Part shown: positions 23,531 to 36,061 of the stretch, piece after piece | Layout of the letters: each line of letters starts with the position of its first letter | Numbering within the stretch: the stretch's first letter is position 1 | From: Cyclaneusma minus | Lineage: Eukaryota; Ascomycota; Leotiomycetes; Marthamycetales; Marthamycetaceae | Direction: 5' to 3' | NCBI GenBank assembly: GCA_037179335.1 | Contig: JAKZHN010000052.1 | Coordinates: 62,001-126,000, forward strand | Length of the DNA: 64,000 bases | The notes under the pieces: generated by a model | The model's input: the letters and a program-made list of their open reading frames with translations, nothing else | The model's database searches: none | Told to the model about the DNA's origin: nothing | Made by a program: the position numbers and the translations under genes

Positions 23531-25130
23531 AGGTGCTACGACAAGGGACAGAAGCAGATGGCTTGGTAGGTCTTTGATGGTTCTAGCTGACTTTCTAGGC
23601 TTGTGTCTTGCAGATCCATACGACGAGGCCTTTCAGAAGATGGAGCCAAGGTGAGCTCCATCAGTCTTCCAAAAAGAGCCAGCAGGACTCGCCGATGAGG
23701 GTACTCCCTCAAGCTCCTCGCAGACTTGCTAAGAATGCTTCGTGGAACTCGACAAACAGGGGCTTTGCGAAGACACACAAGCTCAAAGTGCTGGAAGATC
23801 TGGCTCAATCTGCCATCCAGGGCATCTCCGAGGGACAGCTCGAGGAGCCAAGGACTGCTACGACAACCACAAAAAGCAGATGACGATGGTAGGCCTTGGG
23901 GTATCCAGCTGACTTGCTAGGAACGTCTCGCCCAATCCACCAAGAGAGGTCTTCCGGACGGCCACAAGCCCAGAGTGCTGAAAGATCGATACTGGTCTCC
24001 CCATGAAGCATCTCCCACTCGAAGCATCTCCAACTCGAAGCATCTTCCATTAGAAGCATCTCCCATTTGCAGCCCCTATTCGAAGTATCTCTGCAGAGAT
24101 CGAGCAACCGAAGACTTCACCAGTCCCATCGAACCCAGCCGACTCTGGCAGCTCCTCTGAATTTCCGGCAGACATTCCAGAGACGCCTTGCGACTTCGAA
24201 AAGAGCGACGTATCGAAAAGCCACGGGCCCCCTGTGTCGGACGATCTATCTCTGTCTCCCATCCGGATCATCCACGAAGACTTGCTTGAGCAACCGAAGA
24301 CTGCTACCACGGCCGGGCAAAGAAGGACAATGGGTAGATGGAAAGTGGGCTTATACACAATGCGGACGAACTGTCTGTCAGGGGAAGGTAGTGAGAGAAG
24401 ACGGCCGCAGAACTAGCTGTGCGTGGCAGCCCTCTCAACACTCGTGCTTCAAGAGACGGTAGGATCAGGATTCAGGACCAGCTGGAGATGCCAGCTCTCT
24501 CAACAATCAGCGAGTGTGTCCCAGGGGGTCTGCGGCAACAATCAAAGACTGCTACCACAGCCAGAAAGCCCAGCTGGGTATGCTACAATGTTGAGAGAGC
24601 TGGCAATCTGTCCAGACGAACATCTCTTGCTGTTCCTTATACATATTCCACGATGAAGGGTGTTTGTGCTGACAAAGTGGTAGGAGGCGACGGGTGGTGT
24701 TCTGGAGGATCAAACAATCCAGCAAACAACTTCTGGAGAATAGAGTGTCACGATCAGATGGAACCATGAGAGGCTTGTCAGGCTTTGACTGAGTGACAGG
24801 CGATGTCTTCTCATAAGCGGCTTCTCTGGAAGCCCGCCCGCATTCTTTTGCACAAAGGGAGTCATGCGAGCTTGAGAAAGAAATCATGGGAGGAATGTCA
24901 GGCTTTCAGGGAGTGACAGATGATGCCCCCTCCTGAATTGAATCGACCGGTGAAGATGTCACTGGGCTGGCTTCTCTGGGTGAACAAAAGACTGCTTTCA
25001 CGGCTGCCAAAACCAGCTGAGTAGGCGAGGACGCTTGAGAGAGCTGACAGATGTCCTGGAACTATCTCTTTTGAGCTGTCAAGGAGCAAGCTTTGTGCTG
25101 ACTGGAAGAGAGTGACAGACGATGCGGCGA
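23531..25130 (+). repeat. Second degenerate repeat array (AAGACTGCTACCACGGCC family)
   Basis: Variants of AGACTGCTACNACNRCC occur near 23536, 23852, 24297, 24547 and 24987. They are preceded by GAGCAACC/GAGGAGCC and followed by AGCTGANTTGCTAGG or CAGCTGGGTATGC. One plus-strand frame in three copies gives KTATT (EEPRTATTTT, EQPKTATTAG, QQSKTATTAR). A second motif, GTCAGGCTTT...GAGTGACAG.CGATG, recurs near 24776, 24898 and 25105. Copy lengths vary (about 250-440 bp). No intact gene is visible. Confidence 0.5.
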
Positions 25131-25139
25131 GAATACCAG

Positions 25140-25946
25140 GCCACTGGCCAGCTTCTTTGAATCCCACAGAATCTCTCACAATGCAAAATGTCACAAAGAA
25201 AGCAGGATCACATACTCCGAAACGCTCTTCTCTGCCTCAAAAACCCTCGTTCCTTCCAGATCCCATCATCCTGCTGCCCTCCGTGGATACTTCGGAGCGG
25301 ACCGTCGGTTTGGAATTCCCGCTGCAGGGACAGAAGGCGAGACCGAAGGTGAGACCGAAGAGACCGCTCGACAAATGCAGAGATAATCCGTCACAAGATC
25401 CCGGAACTCAGAAGATGGGGCCCAAGATGGCCGAGGAGTGTCAATTGGGAAATGGCAAAGTGTTAATTGCACAACAATCGCTCGGAGGCTCGGGATGAAC
25501 ACTGACGGTGACGATGCGAAAAGGTAATGGGAACTTGAAGACAAAGAGGCAAATCGAAATCGAGGCCGCTCCTCAGCCTCGCAGCAATGGCTCTCACACT
25601 AGGCACAGCCACGTGCCCGTTCCTGGCCCTTGACCCGAAAGGGATTGAAGGCAAACTTTAAAACGAAGCCGCTGCCAGAACATGGAAAACCGAGAGTATT
25701 GATGTGGCCAGACTACGGCAACTTAATTTCTTGATCACCATTTGAGTGCGGGGAATTGATGTCCTGGAGGCAGCAGTATATGGAAAAGATATGGGTGGTA
25801 AGTAGATTTATGGAATTTGCTTTGCGTATTTCTTTCTGATCTACGAGTTTGGTTGACCTACCATGAATGGCACCCAAGTACTCCCTCCATTTACAAACCC
25901 CTTTGCCATATCCCAAGCCAAATCATCAACGCATCATGCTATCTGC
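25140..25946. other. No gene supported
   Basis: Downstream flank of ADE4. Frames are short and without domain character. Confidence 0.4.
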
Positions 25947-27772
25947 CTATTGTTGACTTCCCAAGTTGTGGAGACTGTCGCGATGTCAGCAAATGTATCC
26001 TCTTGATGACAACCACCGAGACCACGAGGACAGACTTACCTAATGTCCTCACGATACAGATCCCTCGGTCCCTTCTTGGGCTCCTCAGGTATGCTCGCAT
26101 ATTTCCTCACCCCACCATTCACCCCATTCCCATTCCTATTCCTATCATCCGGCACCACCCTGCCATGCTCATCAACCCTGCCCCCATTCAGCGCCAGCGC
26201 AATCGCGCTCTCATCCGCCGCGCCATTCAGAATCGCCTCCTTCGCACTCTCCACAGCCTTGAGTTTCTGCGTCTCGCCACGGATCATTTCCAGGTGTGCA
26301 AAATAGTTTTCTGGCACGGGAGTAGCGTACTTGCCGCAGAAAACTCCGACCTCAAATGTCTGGGTCTTTGGATCTCGTGGAGAGAGCTCGGCGCATGAAT
26401 CGAGCAGGTCTCTGAGTGATTGGTAGATCACTTCTTCGGCGCCGATGTGCTGGGCGATAGCGCGGCGGTCGCGGTTGTGGGCTACCATTTCGGCAGGGGA
26501 GGCAAGGTCGATGCCGTAGATGTGGGCGTGGGTGATGGGGGGTGCACAGCTTGCGAGGATCACTTTGCGAGCTCCCGCTTCGCGTGCCATTTGGACGATT
26601 TCTCGACTTGTTGTACCGCGCACGATACTGTCATCTACGAGCAGCACGTTGCGGCCAACGAACTCGGTCTCCATGGCGCTGAGCTTTCGACGGACGCTCT
26701 TTTGTCGTGCTTTTTGGCCGGGCATGATGAATGTGCGGAAGACATAGCGGTTCTTCACGAAACCCTGGCAGTATGGCTTCTTCAGTCGCTCCGAAACACT
26801 GGCTGCTGCTGTGTTGGAGGTTTCTGGGATGGGAATGACTACGTCAATGTCCTTGATGGCCTCCTCTCCGAGTGTGCGGATAATCTCCTCTGCGAGCTTG
26901 TAGCCCATGTTCTGTCGGCTTCGGTGGACGCTAATGCCATCGATAATGCTGTCAGGTCGGGCAAAATACACATACTCGAAGATGTCTGGAGAATATGCCT
27001 TTTGTGGAACTACTTGACGATAGACGGGGACGTCACCCTTCCTGATGAAAACGGCCTGTCCTGGCAGAATATCGATGATATCTCTGAAACCCAGCTGACG
27101 CAGAGCAATGGACTCGGAAGCCAGCATGTAATCCATGGTACCCGGAGCCGTTGAGGATGGTCGCTGGCCGATGACCAGGGGGCGAATTCCATACGGATCC
27201 CGGAAACCCAGAATGCCGAAACCTGCCAGCATGGCTGTACAGGCCCAACCTCCGACACATCTCCCGTACATCCGCGTCAGAGCATTGAAGATATCTTCCT
27301 CGTTGACACGAGCCTTGCCGGTCAAGTTGAGCTCAGCGGCAAAGACGTTAAGCATCAGCTCGCTGTCGCTGTCGGTATTGATGTGTCGGTGTGCCTCCAG
27401 GTCAAGATGTCTGCGAAGGTCTTCGGCATTGATGAGGTTGCCGTTGTGTGCGAAGGTGATGCCGTAGGGGCTGTTGACATAGAAAGGTTGAGCCTCAGCA
27501 CTGGCACTGCTTCCAGCGGTGGGATATCTCAAGTGTCCAAGACCCATGAATCCGGGGAGATCTTGGATACGAGACCCATCGTGAAAGACTTTTGCGGCCA
27601 TTCCATTGCCCTTGCACTGGTAGATTCGACCACCGGAGGAACAGGTGGCCAATCCGCAAGCATCTTGACCTCGATGTTGGAGGTAGTAGAGGGCGTCGTG
27701 CAAGTCGGCGGCTGCGATTGTCGAGCCCGGATCGCTCACATCACCGAGGATGAGTCCCAAGATACCGCACAT
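25947..27772 (-). CDS. ADE4: Amidophosphoribosyltransferase (glutamine PRPP amidotransferase)
   Basis: This enzyme catalyses the first committed step of purine synthesis, transferring ammonia from glutamine to PRPP to give phosphoribosylamine. Exons are 26040-27772 and 25947-25974, with a 65-bp intron (GTAAGT...GCTGAC...CAG), 586 residues. The ATG at 27772 gives MCGILGL, placing the catalytic Cys at position 2 once Met is removed, as in all N-terminal nucleophile glutaminases. The glutaminase domain has HRGQDACG, HLRYPTAG, HNGNLIN and the NTDSDSE block. The phosphoribosyltransferase domain has the PRPP loop VLLVDDSIVRGTTS (about 376-389). Without the intron the frame would end DIR-stop exactly at the donor; splicing gives DISLHNLGSQQ. 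Neighbours are unrelated in function. Confidence 0.95.
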
Positions 27773-29554
27773 CTCGAGAGAAGGGTGTCGATGCGAGAAC
27801 TGGTTTGCACGGGCGTGGTCAGCATTTCGTCTGTCCTCAAAATTTGAAGCGTGCAAAAGTGGGGCAAGGAGGCATTGATCAGCACTGTCGTTTCTCTGCA
27901 AAATTTGCTAAGAAGTCTAACATCTAATTTTTTGAACATAGATCATCATAATGCATAGGAAAGGTGGGTTTGAGCCATTTTCGAGCAAGGTGAACTTACG
28001 AATCGGGTTGTCCGGTGGTATCTCAGTAGGCCGCGCGGTGGGATGTTGGTTGAGCTTGCCCAGCGGGGATCCGGCTCACCAGGGAAGATTGTGAAGATAG
28101 TAACGGGTCGGACAGAGTAGTGAAGAGGATTTCAGCCCAAGGCAACGGACTGCGGAGGGGAGGATTGAGCCTCGACGGGGCGCGGTGCACGCAGCGGCGA
28201 GAGATTGAGTCGTGCGGAAGACATTTTGTTAGCAAAGTGAGAGGAAGGGCAGCCGAGAATTCGCTGAAATTTGAGAATTTTGTGAGCCGGCTTAGCGTGG
28301 CTTTCTTGGCGCCGATAAGCTCTGATAACGGTCACGTGCTTCGCCCTTCCGACAATTACATCGCGTGCGCGTACTATTCCTCTCTCGACATCTCCGTGGC
28401 TTCATTATTGCGAACCTCAAATTCGTCCATTTCCTTATATTACCGAGCCCAAAACGCGTCGGTCCGCAGACCTGCCCTCCGACCAAAGCATACTGGAAAT
28501 TCTGTCCACGATGTGACCTTTTCTCAAGCTGTCGTTGATCCAAAGGTCTGTTATCCCACAAAGGTGGATGACTACATGGAAGCTTTGCGTGACGATGACG
28601 CTGCCGACTGTCGACGACAATACTCAGCGTGTTCTTATATGAACAGCCTATACAACACAGCTTCCGGTGGCTGGCGACCAGATGGAAAGAGAAATGATTG
28701 CTGCCGATTGCTGCTGGGGAGACCAGAAGCCTGAGAAGCCTTGATCCAGGGCCATCTTCAGCTTTTGAATATCGCTTCTCATACTTCGTCTTCTGGCTCC
28801 ATCACGGGGAGCAAACTTCCAGAGGTAACCTCGGATCAAAATTTGATACATCAAACGCCAAGCAGGTCATGCCGGTACCTGAAAGATTCTCTTTTCGCGT
28901 GCTTCTTTGCGACTCTCTCCTCACGTCTCGCTCTCTTCCATATCTTTATTGACTGTCAACTCTTCTCTCTCCCGGGTTCTTGTTGACTGCTGATCTATCA
29001 TCCAGTGCTGCCACGCTCATGACTCTTTTGAGCTTGATGGCGCTCAAAGGCTTGCGGCGGCATTGACTCTGGGTTTTCGTGATTGCTTCACGTTTGTACA
29101 AAGGCCGACCAGAGTCTTGTCGTCCGATCTGGGTCAACTGGCTAGTGAATGTATCTAGACAGTTTCGGCCGGAGGGTTGCCCTGGTCTCTCAAATTCTCG
29201 CCTAGCTCCTGTCTCTACCTGCTTCTCTTCTGCTATTTCACGATCTCTGCCAATTCTTCTGGTCGTTGGTCGAGCTCAGTATATTGCCTGGCCTTGCACA
29301 AAGGTCGGGCACATATATACCTTGGCTACTTTCGCACCACCAACAGCGCTGGGTTTCGGTCACCTAGGCTGACTGTCTGACGATCAGTTTTCTGTGGACC
29401 GATTCACTTTCTCGTGCTTGCCAGCCGCCAAAGACCACCTCGAAGAGTGAGAAGGTCTTGCATTCCAGACCTCATCTCTTTGAAGTTTGCGCGAGAAAAC
29501 GCGAGAGATCTCCGGAATCAACACCACCCTGAAACACCGTTCAGGGTTGCCACA
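27773..29554. other. Intergenic region, no gene supported
   Basis: A 204-codon plus frame (28120-28734) lies here but has no domain, no intron logic and overlaps equally long antisense frames. A GTAAGTTC site on the minus strand near 28000 could be a donor of a 5'-leader intron of ADE4. Confidence 0.4.
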
Positions 29555-32164
29555 ATGCCACCCCTTGGCAAAGAGGTCGTGCTCATTGAAGACGACGAGG
29601 TTGTTGTCATTGAAGATGACGAGGTCATGGTTATTGAGGATGGACCACGAGGCAAGTTCTGGCAGCTTCGTCCATTGATATCTATCATTGCGCTCTCTCA
29701 AATCGCCTTCTTTCTTACTTCATCTCGTCAGGCATAGAATCATTTTGAGCTACCATTCTATTTCATTCTTACTATGTCTCCGAACTCTCTTTTCTGACTA
29801 TATACAGAGCGCATATCCCGTGTTCGAAATCTATCAACCGTGGACCCTTTCCAGCAGCGACCGAAAAGAGTCGCAATGTCGGCCACCTCCGAGACCACCC
29901 CCTCGCCCGATTTTCGGAGACTGAATGTCAATGATTTGCCCATCCCGCCGAGTGAGCACGCGCTTCGGAGCAAGCAGGTCGACAACCCTAGAGACCTTGC
30001 CAGATCGCAGTGGCAGTTCCCCCCGAAGCCCCAAAAGTTCAGCTACCGGTACCCCACGACCGTACAACCCGAGCGATCTCCGACCCGTCCAAGCAAGTCC
30101 GTCAGCGCTGGTTCCAAACGACCATATACCGCCATCAGCGATGACGCAGACCGTGGTAGGGTCAGTCGTAGACCTCAGTTCCATACCCCGTCTCGATCCC
30201 GGAACTCTACGCTATCAACCGACGAAGTAGTAGAGTCTCCGAGTCGACCGCAACCTGTCGTTGACCTCTCGAGTGATGATGAAGTCTTTCGCGCACCTCA
30301 GCGACCAGGTATATCGAAAAATGCGAAAACGCGGCCCACACAAGAAGATGAAGAAGAAAAACTCATCCTCGAGGCATTCATTGATCTTACGAAAGATCCC
30401 TCTGGGTTCAAAAAGAGACGCGCGACTACACTGGCGCCGAAACGTAACCTCTCAATCCATCCACCATTCGCGCGGCGCACTGAAGTCAAATTTAACGGCA
30501 AGATCCTACGTCCTGGGATGACTGTCGAGGCTACAAAGATCGACGAAACGAAGATCGACAACTTCCTCCTTATCCGAACCATCGTCGAGAATCGTGAGAC
30601 CGGGGATATAACGCTCCGAGGCACTTGTGTCCAGCGCGCCAAGGATAGCAACGGGCTTTTGGACGCCAAATTGAACGAAGCCTATCTCATCTTCGAGGTA
30701 GATGAGGATGATCCACGTCCTCCTGAGGAACAGGATGTCAGGGAGATGCCGCTGAGTCAGGTGAAGAAAGTAAGAGAGTTGCGCATTACGAATCGGTCGT
30801 TTCCGCAACTTCGATTTCGCGACGATGGCCAGAGGTGGTATCACCAGGACCAGGTGTACGACGAAGGGCCTCTTGTTGCGAGATGGAAGTACACTGTGTA
30901 CTTTGCGAAAGCCGCCGATCGAGAGAAGAGCCGGCACGATTTCCATCCTGACGGCCTAAGAGCCGACACTATTCGATTCCCCAATGGCTTGTTCGAACAC
31001 CTACAGGAATCGGACGGCCGTAGCCTGTCTATGTTCACAGTATCTGACGAAATTCGCCGAATCCAGTGGCGAGGAGAGACCATTCGAGGAGGATCTTACA
31101 AGCCGCCAGGTCCGATTGAAATCGATCCCGAGCCAACACCAGGTCCCATACCAATTGAAATCGATCCCGCTCCGTCAATAGATCCTGCCAAGACTCTTAT
31201 TCGGCCTGCTGGCCAAATGTATACCTATGGTGACGCGTTTTGCGGAGCCGGAGGTGCTACAAGGGGGGCCGAAATGGCTGGTCTGAAGATTGTCTGGGGG
31301 ATGGATCATTGGCGTCAAGCAATGGAAACATGGCGTGAGAATTTCCCAAAAGCCGACGCATATGAATGCTGGGCGGATGAATTTATCAAACGCTTTCACA
31401 ACACCGATGCCATGAAGGTCGACTTTATGCATATGAGTCCACCTTGTCAATTTTTCAGCCCGGCACACACCGTCATGGGACAGAATGATGAGACAAACAC
31501 CTCCAGTCTCTTGGCTTGCGGAGAGCTTCTGAAGATCGCTAGGCCGCGTGTTGTGACCTTAGAAGAGACTGCAGGAATTGCCCTGCCTGCTCACAGAAGA
31601 TGGCTTCATAAGCTCATCAACATGTTCACAGCCGTGGGATACTCGGTCCGCTGGAGATGCTGCCTACTGACCAAGTGGGGACTCCCCCAGCGCAGACTCA
31701 GGCTAGTCATGATCGCCGCCGGTCCCGGTGAGAAACTTCCCGACTTCCCACGCTACACCCACGACGCCAGCGAAGGCCTGAAGCCCTTCAAAACCATCAA
31801 CTCCGTCCTCTCATCCATCCCGCTTTCTGCGCCAGATCACGACCCCGCCTCCATGCAATCGCGCGGCGAGCGGCCCTACGACGGTGACCTCTATCTGCCC
31901 CGCTGTATCACTACCAATGGCGGGCAGAACTGGCATCCTTCCGGGAATCGCGGCTTTACGATCAGGGAGTATGCGAGTCTGCAGGGCTTTCCGCTTTCGC
32001 ACAAGTTTACGGGGATGAAGGGAGCGATGTTGAAGCAGATTGGTAATGCGGTGCCGAGTTCGGTTGCTAAGATTCTCTTTACGGGGATTCGGAAGGCGCT
32101 GGAGGATGCTGACAATGTTGAGCCGAGTGTGCCGCCGGCGGAGGATGTTGTTGTGCTTGATTGA
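29555..32164 (+). CDS. rid: RID/Masc1-type C5-cytosine DNA methyltransferase
   Basis: This is the family required for repeat-induced point mutation in Neurospora (RID) and MIP in Ascobolus (Masc1). The preferred model joins 29555-29651 and 29808-32164 (817 residues) through a GC-AG intron (GAG/GCAAGT ... CTGAC ... CAG); the phase matches. Without it, translation would start at an ATG near 29876. The N-terminus is disordered, with an acidic VxIEDDEV repeat. A region at about 255-450 resembles the BAH-like part of the family. Catalytic motifs follow: I, GDAFCGAGGATRGA (about 506); IV, HMSPPCQFFSPAHT with the nucleophile Cys (about 579); VI, TLEETAG, in place of the usual ENV; VIII, GLPQRRLRLVMI; and X, IGNAVPSSVA. 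The SPPCQ..SPAHT and EET forms are typical of RID rather than of maintenance methylases. The frame is uninterrupted, so the gene looks functional. RIP damage to the nearby retroelements fits an active history. Confidence 0.92.
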
Positions 32165-32167
32165 GGC

Positions 32168-32539
32168 TCTTCTCCCTCGACTTGAGACCTGGATCAAGTG
32201 AGCGACCAAGCGACACAAGCGAATCCGGGGCTCTGGCAGCACATACCTGATGGACCAATCTGGGCAGCGACACGAGGTGCTTCTTTCTGTTGCATAGTTG
32301 CCTTGAGTGGAGGGATTTCTTTCGTCTTCGTTCTGTGCAATAGACCTTTCGGGGATTTTTGATGATGCATATCGTTGTTCTATTTCCTTTCTTGTTCTAT
32401 CTCGATTCCATTGCGCTCTTGCATGCACCTTGATCTCTTGCGGTGCGGAGTCTTGAGAACCCATAGACCTTCAAAGGTCATGGTGGACGAAAAAGGCAGG
32501 AAGGAGTCTGTTGGCATTGGGATATGCTTTTCAGGGTTC
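32168..32539. other. 3' flank of the methyltransferase gene
   Basis: No gene seen. The duplicated block starts just to the right. Confidence 0.4.
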
Positions 32540-32940
32540 CAGAACGGGCGTTCACTGCGGTGTGCATCGCATAAGGGAGTGGGAATGGAAATGAATCGTT
32601 GCTTATTTACTTCAAGTGTGGATTCGGGATGAATGCATGAATGGCACGTGGTAGTGAATGACATGTTGTATTTGGGGCAGAAAAGATGCGGGTGCAGGTA
32701 AGTGGCTTCCTCCCCTTCTTGACTTAAAAAGCACCCAAATTGCGAGGCCCCCTTCTACTCATCATGTCGTCTCTCTCGCCATTTTTTTCCGTCTTTCGCA
32801 CCTCAGTCTTCAGATCTCGGCCACGGGCCTTCTCCTGGGCCTTGTGACTCATTCTTCCGCGCCTCACTCACCCGCTCTGTTACTTCCCTCACTGACACAT
32901 AGACACCAATCGCTGCGCGAGCCGCCCACCAAATTCCAAC

Positions 32941-33150
32941 ATGCCCTCCGGTAATCTCGACTGGTCCATCCAACACCCATCTGGCCTGGTATCAGGTGAC
33001 CTTACTCTTCCGACCTTTCTTCGCGTTGGGGACTCATGAACCTGACACGCTTCCCGCCAGGGTTGAAGAAGACCTCCCTGCACAGCCGCCCTGACTTGAC
33101 AACGACCCTGCCACCGGTGCCTCGAAGGCGACACTCTTCTATAAAAGGCT
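32941..33150 (+). pseudogene. Truncated relic of the acidic-protein gene
   Basis: The ATG at 32941 reads MPSGNLDWSIQ, matching MASENFNWSAQ of the gene at 35418. After about 30 codons the frame stops. The 3' end of the partner gene (CTTGACAACGACCCTGCCACCGGTG) reappears near 33096. The middle of the gene has therefore been deleted. Confidence 0.75.
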
Positions 33151-33285
33151 CCCACTGACTTACAGAAATCTGAGTTCTCTTTCATCTACTCATACGCTAA
33201 TACCGGTTTAGATATCCGACTCATCCTCCCCCTTTGACCGAAACACTACATTCTACCCTCCTCAGTTCCACAGCTGCCTGGCGCA

Positions 33286-34229
33286 ATGCAGTCTTCAGTG
33301 GCGTGCAACTGGTGTAAATGGCGACCATTCACCGATCAGGTGGCCGAGGTTGCTTTGCAAATTCATGTTGCCTCCTCCCATCTACATGATGCTATCCTGC
33401 ACTGGCCTGCGAACGCGACATGCCCGTGGCCCGATTGCAAGACAGCAACTGTTTTCAGGCACCCTTGGTACTCAAAAGAACATCTTCAGAATATCCATCT
33501 TAGGCCTCTTATGTGCGATGTTCTCGGCTGCAATGACAACGGACCTTTTGCGAAGAAATCGCTCCTCCTGAGGCATAAGATGGAAAATCACGGGAAATGG
33601 GAGGGATTTATCTGTAACATTGGTCGCTGCGCGGAGGAGCCTAAGGCCTACTACCCCAACATGGAAGCCACATGGATACGTCATGCTCGGAGTTCCATGG
33701 AGAGTTTAGCTGTTTCCATGACAGCTGTGAACACGCAGCTCCAAACGGGTTCTCAACAATGGAGGATCTACGCACCCACCTTGCGCACAAACGACTCCCG
33801 TGTCTTATGGATCATTGCTACTATCACAACGAACACAACGACCAAGTTGACGATCCCGCTTGGGATTTATCCGAGCATATTTTGCGAGATCACGGAGATA
33901 TCGAGTGTCGACTTGGCGCCTGTGATGGCGCTCCCGAATCAAAGTTCTCCACGACAGATGTTGGACTTGCAACGATATGGTATCATCTTCGGGCCGACCA
34001 TCGTGTCTCTCTCGGGGATTTGAAGAAAATCAAAGACCGATTTCCTTGGAACGTCAAGGTTTTCACCCCTTGGATGATTCCACATCCAAATAACATCTTT
34101 TGGACAAACTGCGAAAGGTGTTTGGAGCAAAAAACTACCGAAGCCAGGCGCACTCTTCTTTTGTTCCGCCTGGCCCTCGACCAGACGGACAATCAAGAGC
34201 GCCAAATGGAGGCTCAGGAATCTCCGTGA
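33286..34229 (+). pseudogene. Frameshifted C2H2 zinc-finger gene
   Basis: Paralogue of the gene at 36062-36895. Frame 1 runs from ATG 33286 (ACNWCKWRPF, CPWPDC, CDVLGC, CNIGRC fingers) to about residue 137 (IRHARSS). Homology then continues in another frame from about 33692 (HGEFSCFHDSCEHAAPNGFS ...) to the stop at 34229. Comparing CGG-AGT-TC-CAT with CGC-AGC-ATG-CAT of the intact copy shows one base lost. Both halves keep good homology, so the break looks recent. A sequencing error cannot be excluded. Confidence 0.8.
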
Positions 34230-35417
34230 TCTTTACTTGATTCGAAGCTCAGTTCGGGATTTGTGTTTCCCTCTCATCAGGTTTTTTTTCTCTCGATCGT
34301 TATTGGAATTGGAGAGCTGTGAATTTGGGGCTGGAATCGGGAGCTCTGTCTATTATTAAACTCCTGGTATCCTTTTGTTGGCTCTTTACTGCATGTCGAA
34401 ACATCACCGAAAGGCCCTAATTGGAAAAGCAGAGTCACAAAAAGAGAGGTCGTTGTCTGGAATATGCTCTGGATAGCTAGCTGGACTGAGTTTCTCCTTG
34501 GTTGGCTTGTTTGGGGTTTAATTTCTTCTTTCTGCTTTTACGCGTTGCTACTTTGTACATTCCGCTGGTGTTCGTCCAATCATGCGTTTAGAAAATGGGT
34601 GTTTACCGCGGTCTGCATTGCATCAGGGACTGGGAATGGGAATAAATTGTTGCTCTATTACTTCAAGTGTGGATTTTGGATGAATGGGTGGAATGGGTGA
34701 ATAGCATGTGACACGCTCGAATGAAAGACAGGGACATCGGGAAGTGTGTTCGCGGCTCAATAGTAAGTGGCACAAGTCCAGCTACCCGGAAGGTTGGGAT
34801 GAAGATGTTTGAGTCGTCCGTGCTGACTTGTACCATCCTGTTCCGCTGATGTGGAGCACAGGTACAGACTTCAAGCTTCAATATTCTGGTGAGGAAAGTT
34901 TCAAGCTCTGGACCGCTGCTGAGAGTAGAAGAGGCAAATGCAGGCGAGTGACTTCAATCCTTCTTCTTCAAAGCGTGGTAACTTGACTGACAACAATCCC
35001 TGTGTCACTCATCACCATGTCAGCCGGAAGGCAATTCAGAACGAGAACTCGAGTGACAGAAAACAATTCAAGTTCACGTAGCAGCCAGAACTGTGTCGGG
35101 CAAGCTACCAGGTAATTGCAGAATCAGCGGTGACTGGGTTAGCCATACTCTTCGAGTCCGGGTTGGTACGTAAAGTCACTTGCTTCCCCTGCCTAGCACT
35201 GGAGCAGAAAGCGAAGCGCCCTTCTCACCGAGCTTCCATGCGCCAAACATATAACCATCGGCCGTTTCCCTCCTCTTTTCACGCTTTTCGCACTCCAACT
35301 TCTCCAATTTCGCCCCCAATCTTTCACCAGAGCCTCGTCCACCCACACCTCGCTTGTGCGCCCTGCTTCTCTCAGAGACCCACACACACCAATCAACTGC
35401 ACGAACCACCCTCCAAC

Positions 35418-35960
35418 ATGGCCTCGGAAAATTTCAACTGGTCAGCGCAGCAGCAGATGCTGGACGACTTCATGCCTCTCGATGGCAGCCTATTCGACGA
35501 CGCCATGCAATTCGACGAGAACTTTCTATTCGACAATGATGCCGCGCTTGCTGGCCCCGCCATGCATGACGCTACCCCGCCCTTCTCCTTCGAGCACTAT
35601 CACGAGGACTCCACCGCCGCCGGCGATCCGACCACACACACTGCTGCCAACGCAGAGTTCGCCGTTCCTGACTACGGCTACGGAGCCTCAAACGTCGCTG
35701 GCCCATCGTCCATGGCTGCCTACGAGCCTTTCGACGCTCTCTCGACCCTCGGTCAAGTCGACTTTGGCTCCAACACCTTCGACTCGAACGCCTTTGGCGC
35801 CATGCAGCAAGGTTTCTCACCCACCGGCGCCTATTCATTCACGGGGGACTACCTGCTGCAGCTTGGCTGCTTCCCTGCTATGACTGCAGAAGACCTCCCG
35901 ACTCAGCCCTCTCGACTTGACGACACCCCTGCCACCGGTGGCTTGGAGGGCGATGCTTAA
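35418..35960 (+). CDS. Acidic, aromatic-rich protein of unknown function
   Basis: 180 residues from the ATG in CCAACATGGC, chosen because the relic at 32941 keeps the same start context. The protein is rich in Asp, Phe, Ala and Ser (FDDAMQFDENFLFDNDAAL) and has no basic region or known fold. The composition resembles transcription activation segments, but no DNA-binding domain is present in this frame. It lies only about 100 bp upstream of the zinc-finger gene on the same strand, and the two are duplicated together. They might therefore work together or even be spliced into one product, but I found no convincing donor to join them. Confidence 0.6.
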   Translation: MASENFNWSAQQQMLDDFMPLDGSLFDDAMQFDENFLFDNDAALAGPAMHDATPPFSFEHYHEDSTAAGDPTTHTAANAEFAVPDYGYGASNVAGPSSMAAYEPFDALSTLGQVDFGSNTFDSNAFGAMQQGFSPTGAYSFTGDYLLQLGCFPAMTAEDLPTQPSRLDDTPATGGLEGDA

Positions 35961-36061
35961 ATGTAGGAGGCTGCCGCTGACTTGCAGAAATGGGGGTGAG
36001 TTTTTCTTTTTACTCCCACGCTAACATCGCCCTCTCTCCGCCTTGCAGCCGACACTTCTCT

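Larger units (their letters stand above)
32540..34584 (+). repeat. Segmental duplication, left copy
   Basis: The start (GTTCACTGCGGTGTGCATCGCAT...) matches 34590-34700, and the end (CATGTCGAAACATCA, then GGTCGTTG...TGGACTG.GTTTCTC) matches 37120-37270. Order is kept: acidic-protein start, zinc-finger gene, 3' flank. The left copy is shorter and carries broken genes. Confidence 0.8.

Noticed and set aside
28120..28734. 204-codon plus-strand open frame as a gene
   Set aside because: No domain character, several overlapping antisense frames of similar size, and a promoter-like location between ADE4 and the methyltransferase gene.
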